Source: Ptychodera flava (Eukaryota; Hemichordata; Enteropneusta; Ptychoderidae). Taken from it: 64,000 bases of DNA. The notes below the pieces were generated by a model. It searched no databases. It had not been told where the DNA came from and worked only from the letters and a program-made list of their open reading frames with translations. Both the position numbers and the translations under genes were made by a program. Below are positions 47,001-61,800 of this stretch, piece by piece (positions within the stretch are counted from its first letter, which is position 1; each line of letters opens with the position of its first letter). The DNA is taken from NCBI RefSeq assembly GCF_041260155.1, contig NC_091931.1, positions 26,108,654 through 26,172,653 of the forward strand. The letters are read 5' to 3'.

Positions 47001-48682
47001 TTATGTCTTGATAAGGCCAAGCGGTAGCTTCACAGTGTTGTCGCATGCGCTTGGACAACCTCTCTGGTGAAGATCCGTTTGACACCCAGCATTCACTACG
47101 TATGTCAAAATCATGATCGTGTTTGCTTAGCGTTCAGGCGTAGACATGTAGGTCGATCGTGCCGCTTTTTCTGAAAAGCTCTCAATTGACCAATGATCGA
47201 TGCCGGCACAAGCGGACAAGGCCAGACTTGTGAGAATTTTGACAATCCAATTTAACAAAGGTAAGAAACACAAATAGCAGCATATATCGGGTATTACAAT
47301 CTACAGCACGATCTGTACTTATTATCAAATAAAACTGAGAAAAATGTCATGGCCAAACTCGCTTTCCAGCGATTGCCCGTGAGTTACGTTCATAAATGAT
47401 TCTCAGACATTAATTTTGATCAGAATCCAAAAGGCCACATTTGCGAGTCAGACGAGTCGTGTCGGCGAGCAGTGTATTTGTACTTGTTTTTGCCACATAT
47501 CGAATATTTTTGAGACACTCTGGTGGTTTTGACATAGCACTCGGAGCAGCGGATAAGTTTCGCAATATTACAAACGACCTCAAAAGAGGGATAAAACTGA
47601 CAGTACTGTCAGTATTTGCAAAGGGTTGCACCCGAAACGTCAGTGTGTTTATTCTCTGCGATTTTGCAAGTGTTTTATTTCCCGCTTGTCGGTCAGTATT
47701 TTGCTGTATTAATTTTAACTTGTTGCACTTTTTATCCTCTGCCTTTTAAGAAGTATTTTATGTCCCGCTTGTCGGCCACTATTGTACTACGTTTCGCAAT
47801 GGTCAACATCTTGTGGAGGGCCGTTCCGTGTACATGAATGGTACGTTCCAATAGAGACCTTACTGATAGCGAACACATGCTCGGCATTCAAGGCAGAGAC
47901 GGAAACAACATCATGAAAGTAAGAAACTCGAAAAATGACTCCTCTAAAATCGAAAACAACCACAACGATATCAACAAGTGCGAAAGAGAGTCTGCAAATA
48001 TAAAACAAAGGATCATACGACAATAAAACTTTTACGTTGATGCTCGGAGAGAATTATAAGTTTGAAAGCACTTGTGACGATATCGATGACACGCATTTTT
48101 TTGAAGATCCTTCGACGTCCTTGTTCTTGGAGAAAATGCCAACAGAACCATTAATTTACTACGCGAACACGTAGTCCGGGGTGGCAGCAGAGAAGTAAAT
48201 GTTTCAAAACGTCCGATATAAAACGCGATTTCTCGCGGACGCCTACACAGATAGGTGCGAATGTCTAGTTTGAGCGGCCAAGCGCTGTACGCGGGGGAAT
48301 ATGACTGTTTTGATAGCTAACTGAAAGGGTTCAATATTATTTCACATTATAGTCATTTAAACTTGGTGAAGGCCCTTCGTATTTACAGATTTTTGACAAC
48401 TAAGAAGTTATTTGGGGGACAATAGCTTGCTGTAATGATAACAGAAGTACAGATTTTTTTCGCGACATAATGCGGCACTTCGCCTCAAAATATACAGTTC
48501 TTAAATCTCAAACAGTATGAGACTGAAGGCTTTGGGGATAATGACTGGGTATCAGCTACCTATTTAACCCTATATTAGGATGTTGTTGAATTTCACGAAG
48601 AAGTCACAGATAATTTCATATGATGAAAAGGATGCTAGGATCAAGCAGTATCTATAAAAATCGGTAATAAGTATTTTCGAAA

Positions 48683-48742
<60 letters not shown>

Positions 48743-49718
48743 AGATTACTTCAAGTACAAAGTAATGAAATCTATTACTTAAGTTTCATGCATCCTGCAA
48801 TCCTCAGGTAGAAGTGAAAGGATTACTAGCTCGACACTCTTACATATATGATTGGGACGAACAATTCTATTTGTAGGTGGTGTTAAAATTCGATAAATAA
48901 TATTTGTTTTGGTGGCGACATTTTGAAACTAACTCAGAGCGTTTGTTTAACAGTGTAGATTTGTCATCATTGATAATGCGCAGCTTTTCTGATTTACAAG
49001 GATTACATCGCTTGCTTATGTTAGAGTAGCTCAATGCTTTATCAATGATTGACCACGAAATGTCAAAGACTTGGCCCCTTTTTCTTAAATTCCATACAAA
49101 TTTTGACAACTCGGTGTCGTTTTTGTATCTCTCGTTACGGAACGATTTTATATAGTTAGTGTAGCGCGTCTTGAAGGTGTTATCAGTGAGGACGATGTAA
49201 ACCCTCTCTGCATTGCCCTTCGTTGATACTTTGGCCTTATAAACCACGCCTTTGACTTGACAGTTACCCTTTAAGGGGCATGCCAACTTAACCCTGCAAT
49301 GACGATCAGCTGGTTGTTCCTTACGCTCATCTCCGATGATTACCCTCTTATTATGCGATTTGATTATACTTGCCATATTCTTCATACAGCTATAACACAC
49401 TTTAATTGTGTTTCTGTTGAAGATCTTGTGAAGCTTAGACCCCTTTGGTAAATGTTTGTCAACAAGTTGAAGAAATTTCCTGCCGATTTTAGTTTTCACA
49501 TTCTTGATGCTTCCGGTCATTGTTTCTCCTCGCTGATTGTTTGGTCTTTGCAAATTCAATTTGTTCAGTGTAACCGCTTGCCTTTAGCTCCGTATTGTAT
49601 TGACCTTTATATTTATCAAAGATGCCCTTATCAATAGATATTGTTGAGATACGTTTGCTTATTGCGTCAGGTATGTGTTTAATAATGGTTGGCGGGTGAT
49701 TAGACTGCTCATGGACAT

Positions 49719-49812
<94 letters not shown>

Positions 49813-49813
49813 C

Positions 49814-49877
<64 letters not shown>

Positions 49878-52800
49878 TAATAATACAATAAAAAATGGCG
49901 ACTTCCTGTAACCATACGATTATTGTTGTTGGCCTTTCCTGTACTTTCACCTTTCTAGTTCAGGTTTTCCTTCACGGGTTCAACTACCTTTGCTCCTTTG
50001 AAAACAAATCCATGGGTAGTGAGTGGTATTTTGTAACATTTTGCACATACTTTCGTAAGCAAGATATAGAATCCATTGGTCTTCATTGATTAAGCTACAT
50101 ATTGTAGGTTCATTTTTGCTGCATATTCATGAGAACACGAGATCGAAGGAAAGTTGAGAAACGTTTCTTTAATCCGGAAATAAGCGAATAAATTATGAAA
50201 AATAATTAATGATTTCTTAAGGTAACTGTATACCATAGACCAAACTTACATAAACCGAATGCTATGCAACGAACACCCCAGTCTGACTCAGATAAAATAA
50301 ATGCCATGTTGTCACGTGGCAGACAAGATCCTACAAAGGAGGATTAATTTGCCATTCGGAGGTCAACAACAGGTTTCATTTCAAACAAATACCAAACTCA
50401 AAATTCTACTAGTGCTACTAATTCAGAATGTACTTATTTTCCTGGCTTGTGTCCTTGAAGTCAGAATATTTCAGCTTTTTCACTCAAAGCTAGTGAGACA
50501 AAGATTTTTACTAAGTAGGTCGTCTAGGTCATTTAAGAAGTTCTGTGGTAGATATGGACATCTTATATCAAAATATGACAAATCTGTAACTCAGATGATA
50601 AGTATTCCTGGGTTTGACTCACAACACTAATTTGGCAACTAGCTGAATTACCGTACAACTACTTTGTCAATTTAGTTCAATTTTGACAGGTGTTGTATGC
50701 TAGCAGGGTACGCTTACCCATTCTCGGCGCCTGGTACCACCACTTAACTAGTGGTTCGAGATTGCACTATTGATTTTGTCATTGTTTGTTGTTGTCGTTT
50801 TGTTTTGTTTGTTGTTTCTTGGACCTGGTGATTTACTTGCCTTGAATGATAACGATTGCTGGGATTGATTTGATGTCATATTCACAGATCTGTCAATATC
50901 ACATTTTATTTGAATATTTGGATAAGGTAAAATGCTCATACATCGCATCTTATTAGAGGTTGTTTCATGAGTTTCCATTTACAGGTTCTGCTACTAAACG
51001 ACTTCTAGTGGGAAAAGCTTATTTCACATCATGGTCATTTAAACTTGCTGAAGGCAATTCCTCTTCAAATAACCATATTTTGACAAATAACAACAATATT
51101 TTAGTATAATACCTTGCTCAGATGGCGATGACAGAAACAAAGACATAGTTCGCTTAAAGACCTCGCCTAAACATGTACAGTTCTCATTCGCAAACGATTC
51201 GGGACCGAAGGCTTAGGTGATAACGACTATATCTAAAAGTTTTTATTATATAAGTAGTTTTGTTTTGCAAAAGCTAGGTGTTATCTGCTTACGCAATGCA
51301 TATTAAGGGACTGTGAAATCTCATGGAGTGGCCATAAGAAATTTCAAATGATTAACTGAATACGAACATCAAGCAATATCTATGAATGTCAGAAGACATT
51401 TGTTTGACGTCAGGTATGCTTCACCTCTATTGTCCTGCTGTAATAGCATTTTTGACAGCAGAAAATATAAGAGACAGTTGATCATCTGAATGGAAAACAC
51501 GGCTCAATTGATCTCGCAGAAATATAATAGGATCAATCTACGTAATAAATCCTAATTGGGTGACTCCATGTAATAGTTTAATTATTCCTCTGATTCCCCT
51601 GCATTACCTGCACTCTTACCTTTCTTTTCTAGGTTTTCCTGCAAGGGTTCAGGTATCTTTTCTACTGTGAAAACAAATACATGTATGGTGAGTTTCAATG
51701 GTTTTTATATCATACTTTCGTAAGCAATATGTAGAATCCATTGGTACTTATTAATTGAGCTACATATGTAAGGTTATTTTTTGCTACATATTCACTATAC
51801 CACTAGATCAAAGGAACGTTAAGAAACGTTTTCTGAATCAGGAAATCCTTTGATTCTTTATGATAACTGTAAACGAATTAATGCCGCCTAATTATGTAAA
51901 CCAGATACTTCAACTCTGGTTCAGATTAAACGCGACATGACTCATGAGATTAAGGAGTATTAATTTCGCTATTTTAAATCACTCATAGCATCCATCACAG
52001 TCAAATGCCAATTTGAAACTAAAATTATCTTACACAATAATGGAGTGTATATCATGATACCCTTATTTTGCTTGTGCCCTTGAAGTCACAATAGTCTGTG
52101 AATGTTATCATACCACATTCATATTTGGATATTTTAAGTGGGTAAACTGCTATCACATCGCATAGTATCAGAGGACGTTTCAGGAACTAAAACTTACAAC
52201 TTCTGCAGCTAAACCACTTCCGCCGTGTAAAGCTTATTTCACATCATAGTCATTTGAACATGCTGAAGGCGCTTGCTGTTCATAAATTTTTGACAACTAA
52301 AAACAATATTTACGGGGATTATAGCTTTCCTCGATGGCGAATAAACAAAGAAATCGTTTACTTAGCAACTTATTGCGGTACTTCGCCCGAAATGTAAATT
52401 TCTCAAATTAAAACAGATGGAGACTGATTGGGATATGACTATATCATATCATTTTCAGTAATTTGTTTTTCCTTAAGCTATACGTGTCATTCCTATAGAT
52501 ATCGGAAAACATCCACTTCACATATGTCAACAGAAATAAGAGAAGCCAGTCGATTAATAAAATTGATATCAGGCACTTGATTTGATCTCACAAAAATAAC
52601 ATTATATCAAACTACAATATAATAAATTTCAAAGAGGCGTCACAGTGTAAAAATTTAAATATTCTTGTTGTCCTTACCTAAACTCTTTTTTTTCTTCTGT
52701 GCGTTTTCCTTCAAGGATTTTTCTGTTTTGAAGTTCGATCCTACAAAAACAAATACATATATATGGCAAATGTCTTCAATAATTTCCATGGTTTTGGTGT

Positions 52801-55800
52801 TTCATATTATATTTTTGATTATCTATAATACGTTTATTATGAGGCGTACTGCTTTTTAATTTTCATAATTACATAAATAATTTTATGTATGCATGACTTT
52901 TTTTGTCTGATTCATTTATAATGATTTTCTATATGTGGTTCATATTTTTATTTTTTGTAATATATTTTCCGAGTGGTAGTAGTGGTTTTTAGTGATTTTC
53001 TTGTGATTTTGTGGACGTATCACTGTATAACATATTTTACTTTTTTTGTAAAAATCAGCACTCATTGCACCTTTTACGCGAACTATTATACGTGTATGTA
53101 TGTCGATAAGTATGGATGTATAAAATGAAATGAAATGAAATGAAAAGTCAAATCACAGCAGTGTTGTTATACGAAAACACTAAAACAACACTACTGTGCA
53201 TTTATCTCTGCATGAATTCCTATGTTGTTTTTATGTTTTTGCGTGTTCTTGTTGGTTGAGGAATAAAAAAAATCTGAAAAGAAAAAATGGGCAATATTTT
53301 GCAATATGTCTATGTTGAGAAATAAACCTTTTATTGTTCTTGGCTCAAATGCATACTCAGATCACGTATCGAGCCATGATTAAACGACACGCAGTCGGAT
53401 ACGCATGTACTTCCTACGTAAATCGATCAAAAACATAAGTACACCCTCTCTTCGCTGATGGGAGTCGACAATGGTGTCAAAATCAACTGACGACTGACGA
53501 AAATACCTAAAATAAGCGACCGAAATTCAAAAGTTACCGCTGTGTCGAAAGCAGGCCGTATTCGCATACTAAGCGTGGTCTCGCTAGTGCCAAGATAGCC
53601 AGCTCAGCGCTGACCGGTTACCTACCACCACAGGCGAACGGGAATGAATTATCTAAAATATGATATTATTTTCGTAATTATTATAAATAATAAATTGTTA
53701 TCATGAAACATTGATATCTCTAAATCTGAGTTAGTATTTCATCCTGGTTGAGCTTCTTTTTTGCGGAGCAGCACTCGATAAAATCGCTGTACGTGTATGA
53801 GTTCTGTACTTGACATAGGCGGGCGGCCGACGGTACGTCCACTCTACTGGGAGTATATAAAATGAAAGGTGGCCAGCTCACACAGCAAATCCTCTCTACA
53901 CGGCTTTGAAAACAAACTTTCTATTTCATTCCCTCCTAATGTTTAAATCGCTGTATCTTCGTTGCATCACTGCTGGTTGATAAGCTGGCCATCAAATCTG
54001 CCTCGTTCGGCCATTCAGAATTTACGCCTTGTGAAACTATCGCTCTTAAAATGTTGCGCTTAGTCCGAAAAAATAGTCTCAAATTCTTGACCCCTTTTCA
54101 TAGGGACATCCGGGAATCTCAGGTGGGCCCCGATGCCGTTGACTTATAAGCATAAATCATACATCTGCAGTTTGACCTCTGTGTACAGCCGTTAGGGTCA
54201 TCAGGCAGAGGTTGCTAAGCGCTCATTGGTTGAACATTCTCTGATGTAAGCCTACTCTGACTTAGAGAAACACTTATGCCTTTACAATATGACATCGGGT
54301 TTCAGTTCCTGATTTGGTGTCTCATTTGTTTTCAAAAACTCTGTGAACTGTGACTCATGGCTTCATTCAAAGAGTTAAAAATACAAAATTCCACACTACT
54401 TTTAGAAAGTTTGATTATTGAATATAGTTATGATTTACTGATGCCATAGTTGCACGCATAGGCATTTCTCCTAATAATCTGGATGATATAATGGCGTGCC
54501 AATTAAAAAAACCGAAAGAAAGTTTGAAATTTCCTTTTTAAACGCGATTGATTAATTGATTTGCTGCAATGTGAGGACGATTCCTCTCCGTCAATTTGTA
54601 AGTTGAGCACGGTAGTACTCCGATTTAAGTTTAACTTGTCATGTATAGGATTTCACAATATCGGCATCCACCTCTCATAACCATATACCCATGCCCACAG
54701 CCCTCCATCCTGCAGACTTTTACCTTAAAATATTAGCAACGGCATTTTACGATAAACGTTGAGATACACATGATGGATGTCTTTTACGGATTTTTTCCCC
54801 TTCTATATGTATGATACATTTTTCTGGAAATGTGGCCAGTGGTTGACCGCCCTGGACCCCTGACAAATGCATATTTAAAAATAAATATATTTTGGAAAAA
54901 AATTCCGGCCGACCCACCTACCCTATTTTTGAAAACCATGTTGTCGGAACAGCACAATTTATTTATTTTGTCCTAAGATGCCATGTTGCGGACGTTAATA
55001 TATGGAGGGCTTTCATGAACAAGTATGTTTTGGGTAGTAAACTCTCATAGTATGCTGATTCTGTAATAGTATGATGATTCTACCCTGCAATAGTTTCATT
55101 GACGTTCTTGTCATCGTCGTATAAGCTCAATAGAAAGTAAGAGGAGCGTACGGCAAAGGTCTTAGTCTCTACTAAAATGGGTAATGAGCACATACATGTA
55201 GCATGAAGTGACAGCGCAACGTCTGTTGACATGGTAATTCCAATTTAAACAAAAAACGGCCAGTTCTCTCTATTAAGTATGACGCAACAGAAATTGGATG
55301 GGTTTTGTAGAGAAGAGAGTTTTTGATTGATAGCAGTTGTATAGCACCTACACTGTAAACTTTCGTTTCTTGGGACTTTTTCAGAGTCCCTTTGTCCCAA
55401 TATGACAGGATCCTGCAAATGACTAAGTTGATGACAAGCAATGTAGCTGGAACTAAGTTACTCAATTAATTAAAATTTGTTCTGTAAAAACAACAAGGTT
55501 TCAGGAAATTAATTCTTAAACAGCCCACCTTCATTTGGTATTGTTACTGCATTATCTCCGTTCTCCGAGGATCTGTGAGAGAACAGTCAGAAAGTGAGTG
55601 GTAATCCGCATTTTAGTCTATGTCATTCAGTACTGCTTTTCTCCAATTCGATGCCCTAAAGATGAATACGAATCATTCCATGCTACCGTTATGAATAAAG
55701 AGAAGTTTGGCATGAACCTTTGAAGAATCTCATTACGTCATAAAATTTCATTTTGCTTGAGCAAGAGGACAAACAAAGTGGACGTGACTAAGAAATTGAA

Positions 55801-58800
55801 CAGTATAGTTACATTTATGACTCGTTCAATTGCCGATGAAACACTTTATCTTAAACGCCTAGGTAAACACTAAAATTGTAGTTAGAAACAAACTGCTTAA
55901 TTGTGGATTATATTTTACAATCTGTAGTTACGAATCAGAAAATTCCAGATAGTAATCGTCCAAAAATTTATTGGTGAAAACGAAGTTGATAGTGGGACAA
56001 CTGTCACCCTAAAATCTCATGAACGACGACAACTATACTATGAAAAGTTACGTTTCGGATCGGGCTTTAATCGCAGTCACTGAGTAATAAACTCTATGAC
56101 TATGCAAAACAGAACGTCGACGTCGACCACGAAGGCAATGGATATTAAGAGCAGACGGAAGGTTGACGAAAGACTGATGAGCCTTAAGAATAAATAACAA
56201 TATACGGAGTGAAAAAAAAGTCGAGACCCAAAGGTGATCAAAGGATATTGTGATAAAGTCCGGATCTCATTACTGCATCACATTACATTTCGGCGCCATG
56301 CGAAAAGAGTGATAACGACTCAAAAAGTTGATGAAACAAAATACAGAACTATATTGAAATACGGGAAGAAAGTTATACGGCAGCTATTTACCCCTTTCTG
56401 AAAGCACAGAGGGTTACTTACGGTTTATAGATGCCCTACCATAAGAGAATTTAAAGTAATTCAAATCAACGATGTAAAAGTGTAATCTACGTGTACACGT
56501 AACTCTATTTGTTCTATTTCTTAACAGTACAGTTAGCAATATACAAAATTAATTAACATACACGCTTGTTTCCTCTTCACTCTCACCGTTTTCAGAGTCA
56601 CAAGAGGTCGCGTCAGTTTCCCTTTCATGCTCACAGTCTTGATCTTCCGGAGAAGATTCTAGTGAGATATTTAAGATGTGTAACATGCCATTGTGATAAA
56701 CATGTATGCTTTGTGCATTATCTTGAAATTAATTGAATAACATTGACACAGGTATGTCAGGACTGCATGTTGATAAATTTCAGACAGAGTACTTTTCATC
56801 GAAACCATACGTTCAGGTGTAAAACTCGTAGCTTTGTTCGAATTTGTTCCTCTCACGATGTTTTCTTGCCTTGCTCTAGCAGGCAAGAAAACATAAGTTA
56901 CAGCATAAGTAAGGAGAGAGAAAAAGTGATTGTTTCTCAATTTATTTTTGACAATGCTATAGAAGTGGCGAGCAAATTTTTAAAAAAAGCAAAATCGCCC
57001 ACTAGGTTCGAATTTACCGGTGACTTGCATTTTAAATTTAACAATCTATCCACGCTAAAAGAGGTATTACGAATTCCCAACATTTCCACGTGATCCAAAA
57101 AAAAAAAAAAAAAAATCAACGTAACTAAAAATACGTAGGACAGAAACGCCCTAAGAGTTCTAATACGAACGTATGTGCATTAAATTTCAAAGAGGCAATG
57201 CTAAGTAACAGTTTAATCTTCTTGGTATTAACCGTACTCATACCTTTCTTTCCTCGGTTTTCCTTAACAGATTTTGCTATCTGCCCTCCTGCAAAAACAA
57301 ATGCATGTATGGTGAGAGGCACATGTGATTTTCGTAAAATTTTGCAGATACTTGCGCATACAATATTTAGTTTCCATGGGTATTAATTAACCTTCAAATG
57401 TGCACTTATAATACATATCCACAATACTACTAGATTGAAGAACCGTAAAGAAACATTTCCAAAATCGGGAAATTTGCAAAAATTTGTAATATCCTCTTCA
57501 AAATTGCAATATAAAAAATGTATGATACTTCTAGATAACCGTATGCAAATGCCGTCAAATTATGTCAACCAATTCTAGTGTGTAAACTTATTTCGCATCA
57601 TAGCCATTTGAGCTACTGAAGGCACTTTCTGTTCACAAAATTTTGACAAATGAAAAACAATATTTTTGGGTAAAATAGCTCTTCTAGATGACGAGAGAAG
57701 TAACAAAGACATTAGAGGGATTAAGCTTTCCGTATGCGTAGCGTTCTGCATAGACTCGGATTAAGACTTGGCTGGCCCAGTCGCTTGGCTTTCCTCGGCA
57801 GCAATAACTAGCTAGCCGAGAAAGGTTCACATGTCCATGAGCGTTCACTAACGATCTACTTAACAGCCTGCCACTAATGAGGCGGTCTACAGAAGTTTAT
57901 ACCTTCAATTTGTTGTTTTGATTTTTATATGCCCATACTTGAAGCAAGTCTAGATAGACTTGTTCGTGCAAACTCACACTCGACTTACACAGTTAATCTG
58001 TCTAAAGATTTTGCTATGATATCAGCTTAAAAGAACACAGAGACTAGAAATTGAAAATACTAAAAATTTTACTTTGTGTTTGAAAAACCGTGTAAAGCCA
58101 CAGAGGTAAAACAAATGACAATTTTAATTTCAGTCTAGACTGAACGTTATCGGCAGTGCAGTATATTCGACGTCTGCCGTGCGTATGCCATCGTCTGCGA
58201 GTGTACCGCAGGAGGTACTTTTGCATTGTTCAGCGCAACTTTGTATCCTTTTTGTTACCTAAAATATCTCAAAATCAGAAGGCAATCGATATTAAAATGC
58301 GCATTAGTACAAAACGAAAGGCATGTCAGTTTTGAATGTCAAGTCTATGGCGAAGCGAGCGTGAAAATCGCTCTCGGAAAAGGTGTACGAAAAAGTGGCT
58401 GTTTCACGTAGAAAACTACTGCCAAACGACAAGAGAACGTGTAACATCATTAGAACATGATGAGAGCGCGCAGAAAAGGATGATGAATCCGTTCCCGTTC
58501 CGTTCCCGTATGAAATCTTAACCTCTTTATACACCCTTTGCGCCTGTCTCGAGGGGGTATGGAATTACGGGAAAGTACTAACCGGAAGTGCGGTAAAACA
58601 TACGACAACAACTGTACTTTTAACACGGAAAGGTGTGGAAAAAAGTGAAATACGAAGTGAATATTTATGCTATAGCAAGAAAACATCTAGTGGTGCATGG
58701 GACTAGCTCTGGTAAGTGTTCGTGTGTGTGGTTTAGCACCGTAATATTTTATAACTGTAGATATCGGTGACTCGGCCCTCGAAGCGGGCGAATTGTTGAG

Positions 58801-61800
58801 CGGGTGACGCGTACTATGTGACTCGGCCCAGCTGACAGTAACGCGGGTACGTTGACCGTGCGCGTCCCGTACCCAAGGGACCCGTAGCAGGACAGCGGAA
58901 CAAATTTTCGCAAACTTTCAAGTTTTTTCAAATAATTAAAAATAAAAATACAGCAATGAAAATATAAGTCAATAGAGTATGAAGTCGTTAAACTTTTGAT
59001 GTTTTTCCTCGTTCTTCTGAAGATTTTGACGTACTGGCTATTGTTCGCCGGCATACGTTGTTGTGTACGTAGCGTAGTGAAAGTCTACAACTCGCCTGCT
59101 TCGTGGACCGAAAATCGCCGATATCTACAGTTGTAAAATATTACGGTGCTAAACCATGCAAACGAACACTTACCAGAGCTAGTCGCATGCACCACTAGGT
59201 GTTTTCTTGTGGCATAAATATTCACTTCGTATTTCACTTTTTTTCGCTCGAAAATCGCACCTTTCCGTGTCAAAGTATAGGAGTCGTCGTAGGTCTTACC
59301 GCAATTCCGGTTAGTATTTTCCCATGGTCCATATTCCCTTGCGACAGGCGCAAAGGGTGTATTGTTTGCTTAACGACTTCACCTCAACATGTACAGTTCT
59401 CATTCTCAAACAATTCGGGGCTCAACGCTTGGCTGATCATGACTGTATCTAATTAATTTTAAGTAGTTTTGTTTTGCATATGTTAGGTACGGTGTTACCA
59501 TGTGAGGTATTATCTGCCTTCGCGATGCATATTAAGGTACTGTAAAATCTCATGGACTGGTCATAAGTAGTTTCAAATGATTAACAGCATACGAACATCA
59601 AGCAATACATGTATCTATGAATATCGGAAGACAATGTTTGACGTCAGGTATGCTCTATTCCTATTGTCCCGCTATAATAGTAATTTTTACAGCAGACTAT
59701 ATAAGAGACAGTTGATCATCTGAATGGAAAACATGGCGCAAAAATAAAATAGGATCAATCTACGTAATAAATCCTAATGGGGTGACTCCATGTAATAGTT
59801 TAATTATTCCTCTGATTATTCTGCATTACCTGCACTCTTACCTTTCTTTTCTAGGTCTTCCTGCAAGGGTTCAGGTACCTTCGCTCCTGTGAAAATAAAT
59901 ACATGTACGGTGAGAGGTATAAATGATTTTCACATAACTTAGCACATACTTTCGTAAGCAGTATAAAGAATCCATGGGTATCAATTGATTAAGCTACATA
60001 TAGAAGGTTATAATTAATTTTTGCAGCATATTTACTATACCACTAGATCGAAGGAACATTAAGAAACGTTTCCGGAGTCAAGATATTCTTTGATTCTTTA
60101 AGACAACTGTAAACGAATGCCGCCGAATTATGTAAACCAGACTCTAAACTGTACACCCCTTCTCCTATTGAGATTAAATATATTCTGGCATGACATGACA
60201 GACAAGATACTTCAAAAGGCAGTATTAGTTTCAACATATGGCACAAGACCACTAATTCATTTCCCATAGGCCACCACAGTAGCGTTGAGCTCGATTTTCC
60301 TATTTTAAAACATTCAGCGGCACGAATCCTCTTAACAGGTGTTAGGTCAATGTCAGCTTGACTACCGATTAATTTTTCGTGTGGGCAAGTCCACGGAAAT
60401 TTTGAGATAGCGATGAAAATAGCGCCCTCAGTGGTGTTTTTGACAAATTTCAGGCTTATTGTTATGATTTCTATTAGCCCTAGAACTCCTCATATTACCA
60501 CCAAATGCTTCAGCCATTATTCACAACAGTCTGCATTTTGATTCAGGCAGAAAAATATCTTTACAAAAATTCTTGACGTTAAAGTTCAAACTAAACAAGC
60601 ATCCATGCAGATATCAAAACTTCAAGGTCTGCACTATTTTTCTTCCGAACTATGTGAATTAGTGATCTGGTGCCATATAGAGGCACTCTTAGGTTCCATT
60701 TAAGCAAACGCCAAACTAAAAACTCCCTACACGGTATTGCAGTGTATATCATGATACCCTTATTTGCCCTTGCTTGTATCTTTGAAGTCACAATATTCCG
60801 TGGATGTGATCATATCACATTCATATTTGGATATTTTAAGTGGGTAAACTGGTATCACATTCAAAGTATCAGAGGACGTTTCAGGAACTACAACTTACAA
60901 TTCTGCAATTAAATTTCTTCTGGACCAGGTGTGTAAAGCTTATTTCACCTCAAAGTCATTTCAACTTGTTTAAAGATCCATTAGCTGTAACTTTGGTCAT
61001 TTTTTTTATTTTGTTTGTTCTGTGTATCATCTGCAGTTTCTGGTTTGAATCTCTGAAACATGGAGAAATTCCTAATATTTAGCTCATAAATATACCCTAT
61101 ATGATTATTATCTGCATTGTTATTGTTTAAATTTTGTGTTCAGGTCCGGACAAGAATACAAGTATCAATTATCAACAATAGCAATGGTTATTTCACATAT
61201 ACAGGCAGTGTTGGCAAGCAGGACACCGGGCATTGGTCATGATGATCGGATTATAGTAAAATTCTGTGGTTGATACATTGAAACAGAGTAATGAAAAATT
61301 AGTCAAAAGTTACAGCTAATGTCCCTTTAAGGCGCTTCTTGTTCCCAATTTTTTGTCAACAATAACATTATTTACAAGTACTATATTCACGAAAGAAATG
61401 GAATTGTTTTGCGACTTATTGCGGTACTTGCCTGAAATGTAATAAAAAAAGTTGGAGACGGATGGGGATATGACTATCTCTTATGATTTTCAGTATGTTT
61501 AACCTTAAGCTATCATTAAACGTGCAATTTGCTTCTTTAAAAATGCATTTTAGGAGGTGGAATGTTACGAGGTGATCACCAGTAGTTTCATATAATGAAA
61601 AGAATGCGAACATCAAGCAATATCAAATTGAAAGACATTCACTTGACGTATGTCAACAGAAATAACGAAAGGTAGTCGATCATCCAAATCGATAACATCG
61701 CTGATTTGATCTCCAAAAAAATAACATAGCATCAAACTATACAGCAATATAATAAATTCCGAAGAGGAGTCTTCGTGTAACAATTTAATAATTCTCTTTG

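Larger units (their letters stand above)
54300..57120 (-). repeat. duplicated B/C block, copy 2
   Basis: Counterpart of 44150-46200; includes B exon 56562-56658 and C exon 55529-55572 and the GTGGCGAGCAAAT segment also found near 63925. Confidence 0.75.

Noticed and set aside
47610..47760. Possible second Penelope 3' end (CCGAAACGTCAGTG)
   Set aside because: Only a short resemblance and no coding remnant nearby.
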